DNA of 50,558 bases from JAYEHK01 sp034659475 (GTDB lineage: Bacteria > Bacillota > Syntrophomonadia > Syntrophomonadales > Syntrophomonadaceae): positions 1 through 50,558 of the forward strand of contig JAYEHK010000073.1 in the NCBI GenBank assembly GCA_034659475.1, in the 5' to 3' direction. Both the position numbers and the translations under genes were made by a program. Below are positions 23,128 to 31,114 of the stretch, piece after piece. The stretch's first letter is position 1. Every line of letters begins with the position of its first letter. The notes beneath the pieces were generated by a model. The model searched no databases. It was not told the origin of the DNA and saw only the letters and a program-made list of their open reading frames with translations.

Positions 23128-24282
23128 TTACAGTATCTGCTTCTTAAGAACCTCTATTGCTCGTTGTAGCTGGACATCTTCGGTTGCGTCTTCGGGAATG
23201 TCTACAACATAATCTGGTTTGATGCCGATTTCATTGATATCGGTTCCATCAGGAGTAAAATATTTTTGCGTGGTGAGTTTTAGCGCTCCGCCACCACGTA
23301 ATGGAAAGACCGTTTGTACCAGGCCTTTGCCATAAGTATTCTGTCCGACAAGAACCGCCCGACCATTATCCTGTAATGCCCCCGATAGAATTTCCGACGA
23401 AGACGCACTGTTTTCATTGACCAAAACCACCATAGGCAATGTATACGAATCCGGCGCAGATTTATGAACGGTTGTTCTCTCCCGGACGTCCTTAACGCTT
23501 ACAATCTCCTTGTCATCAAGGAAAATATTCGCGATAGAAATGGCCGCCTCAAAATCCCCGCCACCATTGTTACGCAGATCCAGAATAACCCCCTGAATGT
23601 TCTCTTCGCTGAGTCCATTCAAACTGTCTGCAATTTCCTGAGCAGAATGCGCACTGAAATGAGATAGCTGCACGTAACCAATGGATGTTGCTCCCGGAAG
23701 CACCTTCTCTTCTACTGAAGGTACATTGATGATTTCCCGTATGATTTTAAAGTCATGCTCTTTTCCATCAGCTTCACGGAAAACGCTTAATTCCAGTTGA
23801 GTACCCGGATCCCCCCGCATTAAAGCAACCGCATCATCCTGATCCATTTGTATGGCGCTCTCACCATTTATGCGGGTAATAATGTCCCCACTTTTCAGCC
23901 CTTCTCTTTCCCCAGGTGTTCCCTTGATCGGTGCAACAATCTGCAGTTTGCCATCGGGAAGCTGCACAAAATAAACGCCAATCCCTCCGAATTCCGCATT
24001 GATCTGAAGCCTGAGATCTTCCCATTGTTGCTCATTTAAATACCGTGAATATGGGTCCTCCAGTGATTCAACAATACCTGTTGTCGCCCCCTCTATCATC
24101 GTTGCACCGTCCACTGTTTTCAAGGATTGCGCCTCGATCAAACCAACTACGCTCAGCAGGGTCCCTACACCCGTTAGGTTTGTAATAAACAAAGACACCA
24201 ACAATACAAACGTAATTAAGCCAAACAGCGAAAAGAAAATATTGAAACCTCTAAATAATTTATTATTATTTTTCAAATCCAC
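23128..24282 (-). CDS. ctpB: Carboxyl-terminal processing protease, S41 family (CtpB/CtpA-like)
   Basis: A membrane-anchored serine protease of 384 aa. A transmembrane helix (about 17-38) is followed by a PDZ domain (about 95-170, GGIGVYF...REGLKSGDII) and the S41 catalytic domain. The catalytic pair fits Ser294 in NSASSSE and Lys319 in TYGKG, 25 residues apart as in E. coli Prc. The start is GTG with a weak GGTGGT site. The location beside ftsXE and the MinJ-like gene matches B. subtilis ctpB, which cleaves the sporulation protein SpoIVFA. CtpA has other targets, so the exact role here is open. Confidence 0.9.
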   Translation of the reverse strand: MDLKNNNKLFRGFNIFFSLFGLITFVLLVSLFITNLTGVGTLLSVVGLIEAQSLKTVDGATMIEGATTGIVESLEDPYSRYLNEQQWEDLRLQINAEFGGIGVYFVQLPDGKLQIVAPIKGTPGEREGLKSGDIITRINGESAIQMDQDDAVALMRGDPGTQLELSVFREADGKEHDFKIIREIINVPSVEEKVLPGATSIGYVQLSHFSAHSAQEIADSLNGLSEENIQGVILDLRNNGGGDFEAAISIANIFLDDKEIVSVKDVRERTTVHKSAPDSYTLPMVVLVNENSASSSEILSGALQDNGRAVLVGQNTYGKGLVQTVFPLRGGGALKLTTQKYFTPDGTDINEIGIKPDYVVDIPEDATEDVQLQRAIEVLKKQIL

Positions 24283-24450
24283 ACCACCATATTCTATTTT
24301 ATTTCAGTTGCACGCCAGATATGTATATCACATGCTCGAAAGCATACGCTAAATTAAAAAATACATCAAATGAAATGCATTTCCTGCACCTAGAAATACG
24401 CATCTTTTATTGTAATCTTTCTTGCCCCTTATTAAAAGTGTGAGACAAGA

Positions 24451-24550
24451 GTTGACAAGGGGACGGGGTTGTTGTCACATTTTCATTGGTCTTTGAGAAA
24501 AAAGCAATGATATCTCAAAAATGTGGCAACAACCCCGTCCCCTTGTCAAC
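24451..24550. repeat. REP-like palindrome 1 (GGGGACGG family)
   Basis: The two arms (24451-24483 and about 24518-24550) are 33 bp long with one mismatch and begin GTTGACAAGGGGACGGGG. Within the left arm TGACA and TGTCA can pair, so the arm itself can fold with GGGGACGG in its loop. Similar units are at 35301-35406, 45873-45902 and 47002-47137. It lies between the M23 hydrolase and ctpB, and may also end transcription. Confidence 0.8.
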
Positions 24551-24556
24551 TCCGGA

Positions 24557-24588
24557 AAAATCCCGCGGTGTTTTTTCCGCGGGATTTT
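24557..24588 (-). terminator. Intrinsic terminator of the M23 hydrolase gene
   Basis: A perfect 12-bp stem AAAATCCCGCGG / CCGCGGGATTTT with an 8-base loop lies 24 bp after the stop. On the minus strand it continues into TTTTTCC. Strong terminator. Confidence 0.85.
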
Positions 24589-24611
24589 AGAATTGCTAAT
24601 ATATACTATTG

Positions 24612-25748
24612 TTAAATATAATCCATCGGATTGACCGGCGTTCCATTTACACGTACTTCGAAGTGAAGGTGTGGGCCAGTGCTCCAACCGGTGCTCCCCA
24701 CTTTCCCAATGGTATCCCCCTTCGTCACCAGATCCCCTACACTAACCAGTCTTTTGGATTGATGCGCATAAAGCGTGGACATGCCTGCGCCATGGTCGAT
24801 GACAATCGTCCCTCCATAGCCATTCATATAACCTGAAAAAACAACCTTCCCACTATCAGCAGCAACAATATTCGATCCATACGTTGCCCCAATATCCACA
24901 CCTGTATGCAGTTTATTCCTCTTCAAGATGGGATGAAAACGCATCCCAAATGGTGAAGTAATCGTACTGCAACTAGGTGTTGGCCAAGTATAAGACCCGG
25001 TTCCTATACTGGATTGATCGCCACCACTCTGCGCCTGACGGATCAATGTCTTAATCTGATTCGAAGCTCTTTCCAGTTCAGCAACAGCATTCTCACATTG
25101 CTGACGCTCCGTTTGAACGGATGCCAGCACTTTTTGCTTTTCACCCTTCTGTTGTCCCAGTATTTCTTTTTTCTCCAGCTGGGTTACCTGGGCATTTTGC
25201 AGTTCTCGTTGCTGGACTTCAAATTCACTCTTTTTGAGCCGTAAATCCTGTTGTTGCTGAGCTATCTGTTTTATTAAATCCTGGTCCTGCTCCAGAATTG
25301 TATTCAGCAAATCATACCGGGTCAGAAAATCCTTCAGATCTTCGGCTGCCAGTAATACTTCCAGGTAAGACACATCACCCGCTTCATAAATGTACACCAG
25401 TCGTTCACGTAAAAATAGTGTCTGTTTTTCCAGATTATCTTCGAGGATGTTAATCTCATCTTCTGTAACAGCAAGCTTCTCTTCAAGATAACTGACGCGA
25501 TCAGACAAAGATGTAATCTCACTCTGCGTTTTCGTAATATCCCGTTCAATAGAATAGATGTTACCCATAATGTTTTTTTCTTTTTGTTTAGTATCGTTCA
25601 AAGCATTTCTCTGGCGATTAATCTGCTGTGTCAACTCTTTCAATCGCTGCTGCTGTTCATCAACATCTATCCCATAAGCAGGAATCATTACCCCCAGTAC
25701 AAAAATGAACATTAGGAAAAAGCCAACAATTTTCTTTCGTTTACGCAC
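24612..25748 (-). CDS. Secreted M23 peptidoglycan endopeptidase with coiled coil (EnvC-like murein hydrolase)
   Basis: After a signal peptide (KRKKIVGFFLMFIFVLGVMIPAYG) comes a long coiled coil (about 30-250), rich in Gln, Glu, Lys and Leu. A LytM/M23 domain (about 270-378) follows. Its zinc ligands are all present: MRFHP, HTGVD, and HLHFE. It is therefore probably an active endopeptidase, not a degenerate activator like E. coli EnvC. Coiled-coil M23 proteins next to ftsEX are typical FtsX-controlled hydrolases. The frame opens at an ATG at 25769, but GGGAGG lies inside that extension. The GTG at 25748, nine bases after it, is the better start (378 aa). A repeat-rich gap separates it from ftsX. 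Confidence 0.87.
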   Translation of the reverse strand: MRKRKKIVGFFLMFIFVLGVMIPAYGIDVDEQQQRLKELTQQINRQRNALNDTKQKEKNIMGNIYSIERDITKTQSEITSLSDRVSYLEEKLAVTEDEINILEDNLEKQTLFLRERLVYIYEAGDVSYLEVLLAAEDLKDFLTRYDLLNTILEQDQDLIKQIAQQQQDLRLKKSEFEVQQRELQNAQVTQLEKKEILGQQKGEKQKVLASVQTERQQCENAVAELERASNQIKTLIRQAQSGGDQSSIGTGSYTWPTPSCSTITSPFGMRFHPILKRNKLHTGVDIGATYGSNIVAADSGKVVFSGYMNGYGGTIVIDHGAGMSTLYAHQSKRLVSVGDLVTKGDTIGKVGSTGWSTGPHLHFEVRVNGTPVNPMDYI

Positions 25749-25775
25749 TTCACAATACCTCCCAAACATAAATAT

Positions 25776-26093
25776 ACTTAATGGACACGAACTTATGTCC
25801 GCGTTAAATTCATGCTATTTTCGTACTAACCACCCATGGCCGCGAGCCACAACCACCGATGAAAATAGGTTAGGGGTTAGGGGTTAGGCGTTAGGGGTTA
25901 GGGGTTAGGGGTTAGGCGTTAGGCGTTAGGCATTGCCCTTACTCCTCACCCCTGACCCCTTACGAAAAAGTCTGCGTCTATTAAAAAGCTATTTTCTAAT
26001 TAACCCACTTCAACTGTCCAACTAACCAACTGTCCAACTGTCCAACTAACCAACTAATAATTCCACTTATACTCAACCTATTTTCTAATTAAT
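25776..26093. repeat. Composite repeat carrying a nine-unit heptamer array and the CCAACTGTCC arm
   Basis: In order: TTAATGGACACG, the ACTAACCACCCATGGCCG and CACAACCACCGATGAAAAT modules in reverse, nine 7-bp units at 25868-25930, GGCATTGCCCTTACTCC, AAAAAGTCTGCGTCTATTAA, then AATTAACCCACTTCAACTG with tandem CCAACTGTCCAACTAA units to about 26040 and ATACTCAACCTATTTTCT. It is an opposite-orientation relative of the element at 20101-20475. No gene lies in the 25749-26123 gap. Confidence 0.75.
25868..25930 (+). repeat. Telomere-like heptamer array, nine units
   Basis: Nine head-to-tail 7-bp units: GGTTAGG x3, CGTTAGG, GGTTAGG x3, CGTTAGG x2. On the plus strand this gives five runs of GGGG separated by TTA or a CG interruption, a pattern able to form G-quadruplexes. 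It lies downstream of ftsX and upstream of the M23 gene, on the non-template side of a minus-strand transcript. Confidence 0.85.
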
Positions 26094-26123
26094 TCACCTT
26101 CAAGAACCGTCCTCAACCTTGTC

Positions 26124-27011
26124 TTAAACATCGAGGAATCGATTAACGGAAATTGCCGTTCCGATTACCCCCAGCGCGGCACCGGTCAAGAGCAGAGATA
26201 CATAGATGTTGATAAGCAATGTTTTTTCATGAATCAGCGGAATAAAAAATATTGCCGTTTCCAGATTATTTAGCAGCGACCCATATCCGATAATCAGGAA
26301 TAGCAGTGCAATCAGTGCCCCAACTGAACCTAATATCACCCCTTCTATAAAGAAAGGCCAGCGAACAAACCAATCCGTCGCACCGATCAATTTCATCAGG
26401 TAGATCTCCTTACGCCGAGCAAAAATTGCCAGCCGAATCGTAGTCGCAATCAGGAAAACACCACCCAAGGCCAGCAAAACAATGATAGCAATACTAATGA
26501 TACGTACCCACTTCGTCACCTGAAGCAAATGATCAATCATTCCCTGACCGTAGTTCACCTTGCTCACCCCGGCCAGTTTTTCAATCTCCTGGGCAACTGC
26601 TTTCACCTGCTCGGGATCGTTTGTTTTAACTTCGAAACTATCCGGCAGAGGATTCCCCCCGACTGTTTCAGCCAGATTATAATCATCTTCGTTAAACCTT
26701 TGCTGTAACTTCTTCAACGCGTCTTCTTTACTGACAAAATAAACGGAACCCACCTGATCCATTTCCTGTATTTTTTCCCCTAGGCAGGATGTATCATCTG
26801 CATCGCATTCCGTATCTACAAACACAATAATCTCCAGATCTGACTCCAGCTGTTTCATGAAATTGCCCGCATTGATGGTCATTAAGAGCGCTGCACCAAG
26901 GATAAAAATACAGATAGCAACCGTGGAGGTAGTGGCTATACTCAACAAACGATTCCTAGACAACGACAGCCCGGCTTCCCGGCTGAAACAACTCACATTT
27001 TTCCCAATCAT
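26124..27011 (-). CDS. ftsX: Cell-division ABC transporter permease FtsX
   Basis: A 295-aa protein with four membrane helices (about 24-44, 170-193, 220-240 and 265-285) and a large extracellular loop after the first helix. This is the FtsX/MacB-like topology. The loop carries two cysteines (TECDADDTSC), which could form a disulfide. FtsX passes the ATP cycle of FtsE to an outside peptidoglycan hydrolase; the M23 coiled-coil protein encoded next downstream is the natural partner. The ATG overlaps the ftsE stop by 4 bases (ATGA), so the two are translationally coupled. Confidence 0.93.
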   Translation of the reverse strand: MIGKNVSCFSREAGLSLSRNRLLSIATTSTVAICIFILGAALLMTINAGNFMKQLESDLEIIVFVDTECDADDTSCLGEKIQEMDQVGSVYFVSKEDALKKLQQRFNEDDYNLAETVGGNPLPDSFEVKTNDPEQVKAVAQEIEKLAGVSKVNYGQGMIDHLLQVTKWVRIISIAIIVLLALGGVFLIATTIRLAIFARRKEIYLMKLIGATDWFVRWPFFIEGVILGSVGALIALLFLIIGYGSLLNNLETAIFFIPLIHEKTLLINIYVSLLLTGAALGVIGTAISVNRFLDV

Positions 27012-27691
27012 AACGCCATCTCCCCCGCCGAAAGATCGGAAACAATATGACCAGATTCCAATGTAATAACCCGCTTATGTGATTCTTTAACAAGCTCCCG
27101 GGCATGCGTCGCCATAATAACCGTTGTTCCTTTCCGGTTAATATCATAGAGCAATTCCATGATTTCATTGGATGTGTCCATGTCCAGATTTCCGGTCGGT
27201 TCGTCTGCAATCAATACCACCGGTCGATTAGCAATCGCACGCGCAACACCTACACGTTGTTGTTCTCCGCCTGACAGCTGACCGGGAAAGGACTGTTCGC
27301 GTCCTTTCAGACCTACCATTTGAATGACTTCAGGAACCCGCTGCCTCATTTCCTGGATGCTTGCTCCTACGACTCTCATCGCGAAGCCAATGTTCTCATA
27401 CACGGTTTTATTTTCCAGCAATTTAAAATCCTGAAATATAATGCCAATGTTCCTTCGGAGCTGCGGAACTTCGTTTCGCTTCATTCGCACCACACTGCGC
27501 GAAGCAATAAAAATCTGCCCGCGGCTCGGTTTCTCTTCGCGAATCATTAACCTAATTAACGTTGATTTTCCAGCACCACTGGGCCCCATCAAAAAAATAA
27601 ATTCACCGCGATCTATTTTTAAAGAAACATCATTTAACGCTTTCATCCCACCTGGGTATACTTTGGAAACATTATAAAACTGTACCAGCAT
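27008..27691 (-). CDS. ftsE: Cell-division ATP-binding protein FtsE
   Basis: A 227-aa ABC ATPase with Walker A GPSGAGKSTLIRLM (about 36-49), signature LSGGEQQRVGVARA and Walker B VLIADEPTGNLD. The opening MLVQFYNVSKVYPGG.KAL is typical of FtsE. It drives FtsX at the division site. It is followed by ftsX with a 4-base overlap. A strong terminator of the upstream transketolase genes lies 43-68 bp before its start, so ftsEX should have its own promoter. Confidence 0.95.
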   Translation of the reverse strand: MLVQFYNVSKVYPGGMKALNDVSLKIDRGEFIFLMGPSGAGKSTLIRLMIREEKPSRGQIFIASRSVVRMKRNEVPQLRRNIGIIFQDFKLLENKTVYENIGFAMRVVGASIQEMRQRVPEVIQMVGLKGREQSFPGQLSGGEQQRVGVARAIANRPVVLIADEPTGNLDMDTSNEIMELLYDINRKGTTVIMATHARELVKESHKRVITLESGHIVSDLSAGEMAL

Positions 27692-27733
27692 TTATTTTCC
27701 TCCGACGATTTTTGCTTTTATTTGTAAACAGGT

Positions 27734-27759
27734 AAAAAAAACCACCTTGATAGGTGGTT
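27734..27759 (-). terminator. Intrinsic terminator of the transketolase genes
   Basis: An 8-bp stem AACCACCT / AGGTGGTT with a 4-base loop is followed on the minus strand by a long T run (TTTTTTT). It lies 23 bp after the stop of the C-terminal subunit gene. Confidence 0.88.
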
Positions 27760-27781
27760 CTACAAAAACGTCCTAAATCCT

Positions 27782-28726
27782 TTAGGATTTTGTTTTAATT
27801 TTGAGTAAATCGTGGATATTTTGTATAATGTTTTCGATAGTGAGACCATAGTGTTGTAAAAGCTCATCCGGCTTCCCTGATTGTCCAAAAACATCATTTA
27901 TTCCCATTCGATGTACAGGAACGGGACATTTTTCGCAAACTACCTCACACACCGCACCACCTAATCCACCCAGTACATTGTGTTCTTCGATTGTCAGTAT
28001 CGCGCCTGTCTGAACAGCTTTTTTGATGATAAGGTCTTCATCCAATGGTTTAATCGTATGCATGTCTACTACTGAGACCTGAATGCCTTCCTGGGCAAGT
28101 TTTTCCGCAGCTTCCATACATTTGGATACCATGATGCCACAGGCGATAAGGGTCGCATCATTGCCATCTCGCAGTTCAATCCCCTTACCAATGGCAAAAT
28201 CTATATCATCCTTGTATATAATAGGTACCGAGGGCCTCCCCAATCTTAGATAAGCAGGACCCTCTCTGTCATAAAGATCAAACACCGCCTTCTGCGTGGT
28301 CACTCCATCGGATGGCACAACCACACACATATTGGGTATCGCACGCATCAGCGCAATATCCTCTACGGATTGGTGCGATCCACCATCTTCCCCAACGGTA
28401 ATACCAGAATGTGTCGCACATACCTTTACATTTAAACGCGCATAAGCCAGAGAGTTACGTACCTGTTCAAAGGCTCTGCCGGTAGCAAAGATGGCAAAAG
28501 AACTAGCATAAACTACTTTTCCACTGGCTGCCAGTCCGGCTGACATACCGATCATATTTTGTTCAGCGATCCCTGCATTGATAAAACGGTCTGGAAATGC
28601 TTTGGCAAAGTCGGCTGTTTTGGTTGATTTAGAAAGATCTGCATCCAAGACGACAACATTGGCATGCTGTTTGCCCAACTCCGCTAGGGCTTTCCCGTAT
28701 GCTTCTCTTGTTGCTTGCTTCTCCAA
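27782..28726 (-). CDS. Transketolase, C-terminal (pyrimidine-binding) subunit
   Basis: The 314-aa second half of a split transketolase. The N-terminal block TREAYGKALAELG and the region FINAGIAEQNM carry the glutamate that activates thiamine diphosphate. The later block GEDGGSHQSVEDIALMRAIP and the transketolase C domain (about 185-300) follow. The start is TTG after AAGGAGG, 13 bases beyond the stop of the N-terminal subunit gene. The two subunits together move two-carbon units in the non-oxidative pentose phosphate pathway. Split transketolases are common in Clostridia and archaea. The possibility of a deoxyxylulose-phosphate or other special synthase is not excluded but is less likely. Confidence 0.9.
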   Translation of the reverse strand: MEKQATREAYGKALAELGKQHANVVVLDADLSKSTKTADFAKAFPDRFINAGIAEQNMIGMSAGLAASGKVVYASSFAIFATGRAFEQVRNSLAYARLNVKVCATHSGITVGEDGGSHQSVEDIALMRAIPNMCVVVPSDGVTTQKAVFDLYDREGPAYLRLGRPSVPIIYKDDIDFAIGKGIELRDGNDATLIACGIMVSKCMEAAEKLAQEGIQVSVVDMHTIKPLDEDLIIKKAVQTGAILTIEEHNVLGGLGGAVCEVVCEKCPVPVHRMGINDVFGQSGKPDELLQHYGLTIENIIQNIHDLLKIKTKS

Positions 28727-28739
28727 TTTCTGTTCCTCC

Positions 28740-29573
28740 TTATGCTGATGTCAGTTCGTTCAGGGCCTGCTGGACCTGATCTTTGTTGGGGGCCGTACCA
28801 TGCCATTCGGCTTTGTTCTCCATGAAAGAGCAGCCTTTTCCTTTAACCGTGTTGGCTAATATCGCGGTTGGTTTTCCTTTTGTTGCCCTGGCAGTGTCTA
28901 AAGATGCCATGATTTCTTCTGTGTTGTGCCCATCAATCACCAAGGTCTCCCAGCCAAAAGCACGCAGTTTGTCAGCGACCGGCTCGGGTGATAACACATC
29001 AGTAATGGGGCCATCAATTTGCAGGCCATTGTGATCAACAAAAGCCACTAAATTATCCAGGTTGTAATGGGCAGCAGCCATCATGGCCTCCCAAACCATA
29101 CCTTCTTCTATCTCGCCATCGCCTAGAAGGGCATAAACACGCTGATCCTTCTGATCCATTTTTGCAGCCAGAGCCATTCCTACGGCCCAGGATATCCCCT
29201 GCCCAAGGGAACCGGTAGAGGCTTCCACACCAGGCAATTTACGCATATCCGGATGTCCCTGCAATGGGCTTCCCAGTTTGCGCAGACCCAGCAACTCCTC
29301 TCTGGGGAAATATCCTTTTTCAGCCAGTACTGCATACAAAACCGGTGCAGCATGTCCTTTGCTCAATACAAAACGGTCCCGTTCTTCCCATTCCGGCTGA
29401 AGGGGATCGATGTTCATCTCCCAGAAGTACAGACACGACACAATATCCGCTGCTGACAGCGAGCCTCCGGTATGACCAGATCCCGATTCTCCCAGCATTT
29501 TAATGATATCCTGCCGCATCACCAGCGCCTTTTCATTGACTTTGTTGATTGATTGTTCATTAATCTCTTTCAC
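28740..29573 (-). CDS. Transketolase, N-terminal (TPP-binding) subunit
   Basis: A 277-aa first half of a split transketolase. It has GESGSGHTGGSLSAADIV, a His in SKGHAAPVLYA, GSLGQGISWAVGMALA, and the thiamine diphosphate/Mg motif GDGEIEEGMVWEA...NLDNLVAFVDHNGLQ. The start is GTG five bases after AGGAGG. It lies just before the C-terminal subunit gene on the same transcript. In B. subtilis the interval between prfB and ftsE has cytochrome genes instead, so this pair was inserted into an otherwise conserved order. Confidence 0.91.
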   Translation of the reverse strand: MKEINEQSINKVNEKALVMRQDIIKMLGESGSGHTGGSLSAADIVSCLYFWEMNIDPLQPEWEERDRFVLSKGHAAPVLYAVLAEKGYFPREELLGLRKLGSPLQGHPDMRKLPGVEASTGSLGQGISWAVGMALAAKMDQKDQRVYALLGDGEIEEGMVWEAMMAAAHYNLDNLVAFVDHNGLQIDGPITDVLSPEPVADKLRAFGWETLVIDGHNTEEIMASLDTARATKGKPTAILANTVKGKGCSFMENKAEWHGTAPNKDQVQQALNELTSA

Positions 29574-29616
29574 AACTGCCTCCTGTTCTGTTATTGTTAC
29601 AGTAATAACATTTTAG

Positions 29617-29893
29617 AACACAGATTTACGCTGATGTCCGCTGATTAACGCTGTTTTTTATCTTAGAAAGTCTTAAGAGATGCGTTATTACATTACACGC
29701 TATACTTTTACCCCTTTACTTATTTTCATAGGTGTTTGCAGCCTGACGATAATGAATCAATCGTATTCTCCCACTAAAACAGCCCCTAATAATTCTTGAT
29801 TTCGTTATTTACAGTATTGACTGATGCTCAGTGCAGCAAAAAATATAAAAAACAGCGTTAATCAGCGTTAATCAGCGTTAATCAGCGTTAAAA
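29617..29893. repeat. Intergenic element with CAGCGTTAAT tandem units and inverted ends
   Basis: At 29853-29892 four tandem 10-bp units read CAGCGTTAAT (the last ends AAA). The opposite end (about 29617-29655) has the reverse: GATTTACGCTGATG, TCCGCTGATTAACGCTG, then TTTTTTAT. The two ends form terminal inverted repeats around about 190 bp that include a TATTTTCATAGGTGTTTG module near 29721. This is the TGAT-type variant of the GGAC-type element seen elsewhere. The gap 29574-29919 holds no gene. Confidence 0.75.
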
Positions 29894-29919
29894 AATCCTT
29901 TCTTCTTTACTTCACCCGC

Positions 29920-31015
29920 TTATGCCTCCAGATGCAAGCAGGCATTGATGAATTCATCAATATCACCATCCATTACGGCCTGTACGTTGCCTGCTTCCAG
30001 GTTCGTCCGATGATCTTTTACCAGAGAGAATGGGTTCATGGTGTAGGTGCGAATCTGACTTCCCCATGCAATCTCTTTATATTCTCCCTTGAGTTTTTGC
30101 ATATTATCCGCCATTTCGCGCTGTTTCAGTTCATATAGTTTGGCCTGCAGCAACTTCATAGCAGTAGCCTTGTTGGTATGCTGGGAGCGTTCATTCTGAC
30201 ACTGGGCAACAATTCCAGTCGGTATATGAGTAATTCGTACTGCGGAATCGGTCTTATTGACATGCTGCCCCCCTGCCCCTCCCGAACGGTAGGTATCAAT
30301 CCGAAGTTCTTCCGGATTGATGTTAATCTCAACATCATCACTCACTTCCGGCAAAACAGAAACAGATGCAAAAGATGTGTGCCTTCTTCCCGAAGCATCA
30401 AAGGGCGAAATGCGTATCAGACGGTGAACCCCTGCTTCGCACTTCATTTTTCCATAAGCAAACCGTCCTTTTATCAGAAGGGTTACACTTTTAACACCGG
30501 CCTCATCGCCAGCCAAGTAATCCATAATCTCTACCCCGTACCCGGAGGTCTCTGACCAGCGAGTATACATCCGCAAGAGCATTTCAACCCAATCCTGGGC
30601 TTCGGTACCACCTGCCCCAGCATGCAGAGAAACAATCGCATCTCCTGCATCATGTTCCCCGGAAAATAGAATAAGTAGTTCAAACTCATGATACTTCTTT
30701 ACGAAAACATTTAACTCTCGTACCGTTTCCTGAAACAATTCTTCTTCCTGCTCATCTTCTGCCATCTGCAGAATTTCATTTATGTAGTGAGCCTCTTCAC
30801 ACAGCGCCTCATACGGTTGTACAACGTCTTCCAGTTCAGCAATCTTTTTTAATAGATCCTGGGCATTCTGTCTGTCATCCCAGAAGTCATCTGCCAAGGT
30901 AGCATGCTGCAACTGCTGGATCTCATATTTCTTGTTAGCGATGTCAAAGAGATTCCCTCATCTCGTCTAAACTCTCAATGATCCCCACCAGGGTTCCCTT
31001 CGGATCCTCAATCAA
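29920..31015 (-). CDS. prfB: Peptide chain release factor 2 (RF2), with programmed +1 frameshift
   Basis: RF2 ends translation at UGA and UAA. The main frame (29920-30945) has the peptide anticodon SPF in RISPFDASGRR and the catalytic GGQ in SGGAGGQHVNKT. The N-terminal part is in another frame: a TTG at 31015, nine bases after AGGAG, starts M-IEDPKGTLVGIIESLDEMRESL. It then meets an in-frame TGA at 30946-30944. The shift site is CTT-TGA-C (30949-30943) with an upstream AGGG, as in the classic autoregulated prfB. Skipping T30946 gives ...ESL-DIANKKYEIQQL... and joins the main frame. The 23 residues before the shift match the 24 of B. subtilis. Total about 365 aa, normal for RF2. Not a pseudogene. 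Confidence 0.94.
30943..30957 (-). promoter_or_regulatory. Programmed +1 frameshift site of prfB
   Basis: The minus strand reads AGGGAATCTCTTTGAC: a Shine-Dalgarno-like AGGG, the slippery CTT, the stop TGA and the context C. When RF2 is scarce the ribosome pauses at TGA and slips +1, making more RF2. The layout matches the known E. coli site (AGGGGGTATCTTTGAC). Confidence 0.93.
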
Positions 31016-31047
31016 CTTAAATCACTCCTGTCTATCTTTCCAACAGC

Positions 31048-31110
31048 AAACTCCGGTTGCCTGCTTTAAGAAATAGTATACACTAAATCAGCTAGCATCA
31101 ACCGGAGTTT
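31048..31110. other. Long-loop inverted repeat between motB and prfB
   Basis: Perfect 12-bp arms AAACTCCGGTTG (31048-31059) and CAACCGGAGTTT (31099-31110) enclose 39 bases containing TATACT on the minus strand. There is no U tract after it. It fills the gap between motB (stop at 31115) and the prfB start at 31015. It might separate the two transcripts or be a leader structure. Confidence 0.5.
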
Positions 31111-31114
31111 TGTT

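Noticed and set aside
25868..25930. CRISPR array
   Set aside because: Units are 7 bp and contiguous, with no spacers; no cas genes are near.
29853..29892. CRISPR array or origin iterons
   Set aside because: Only four 10-bp units without spacers, and no replication gene nearby.
29920..30912. prfB as a truncated gene starting at ATG 30912, or a frameshifted pseudogene
   Set aside because: The upstream frame, start site and CTT-TGA-C shift signal are all intact, so this is programmed frameshifting.
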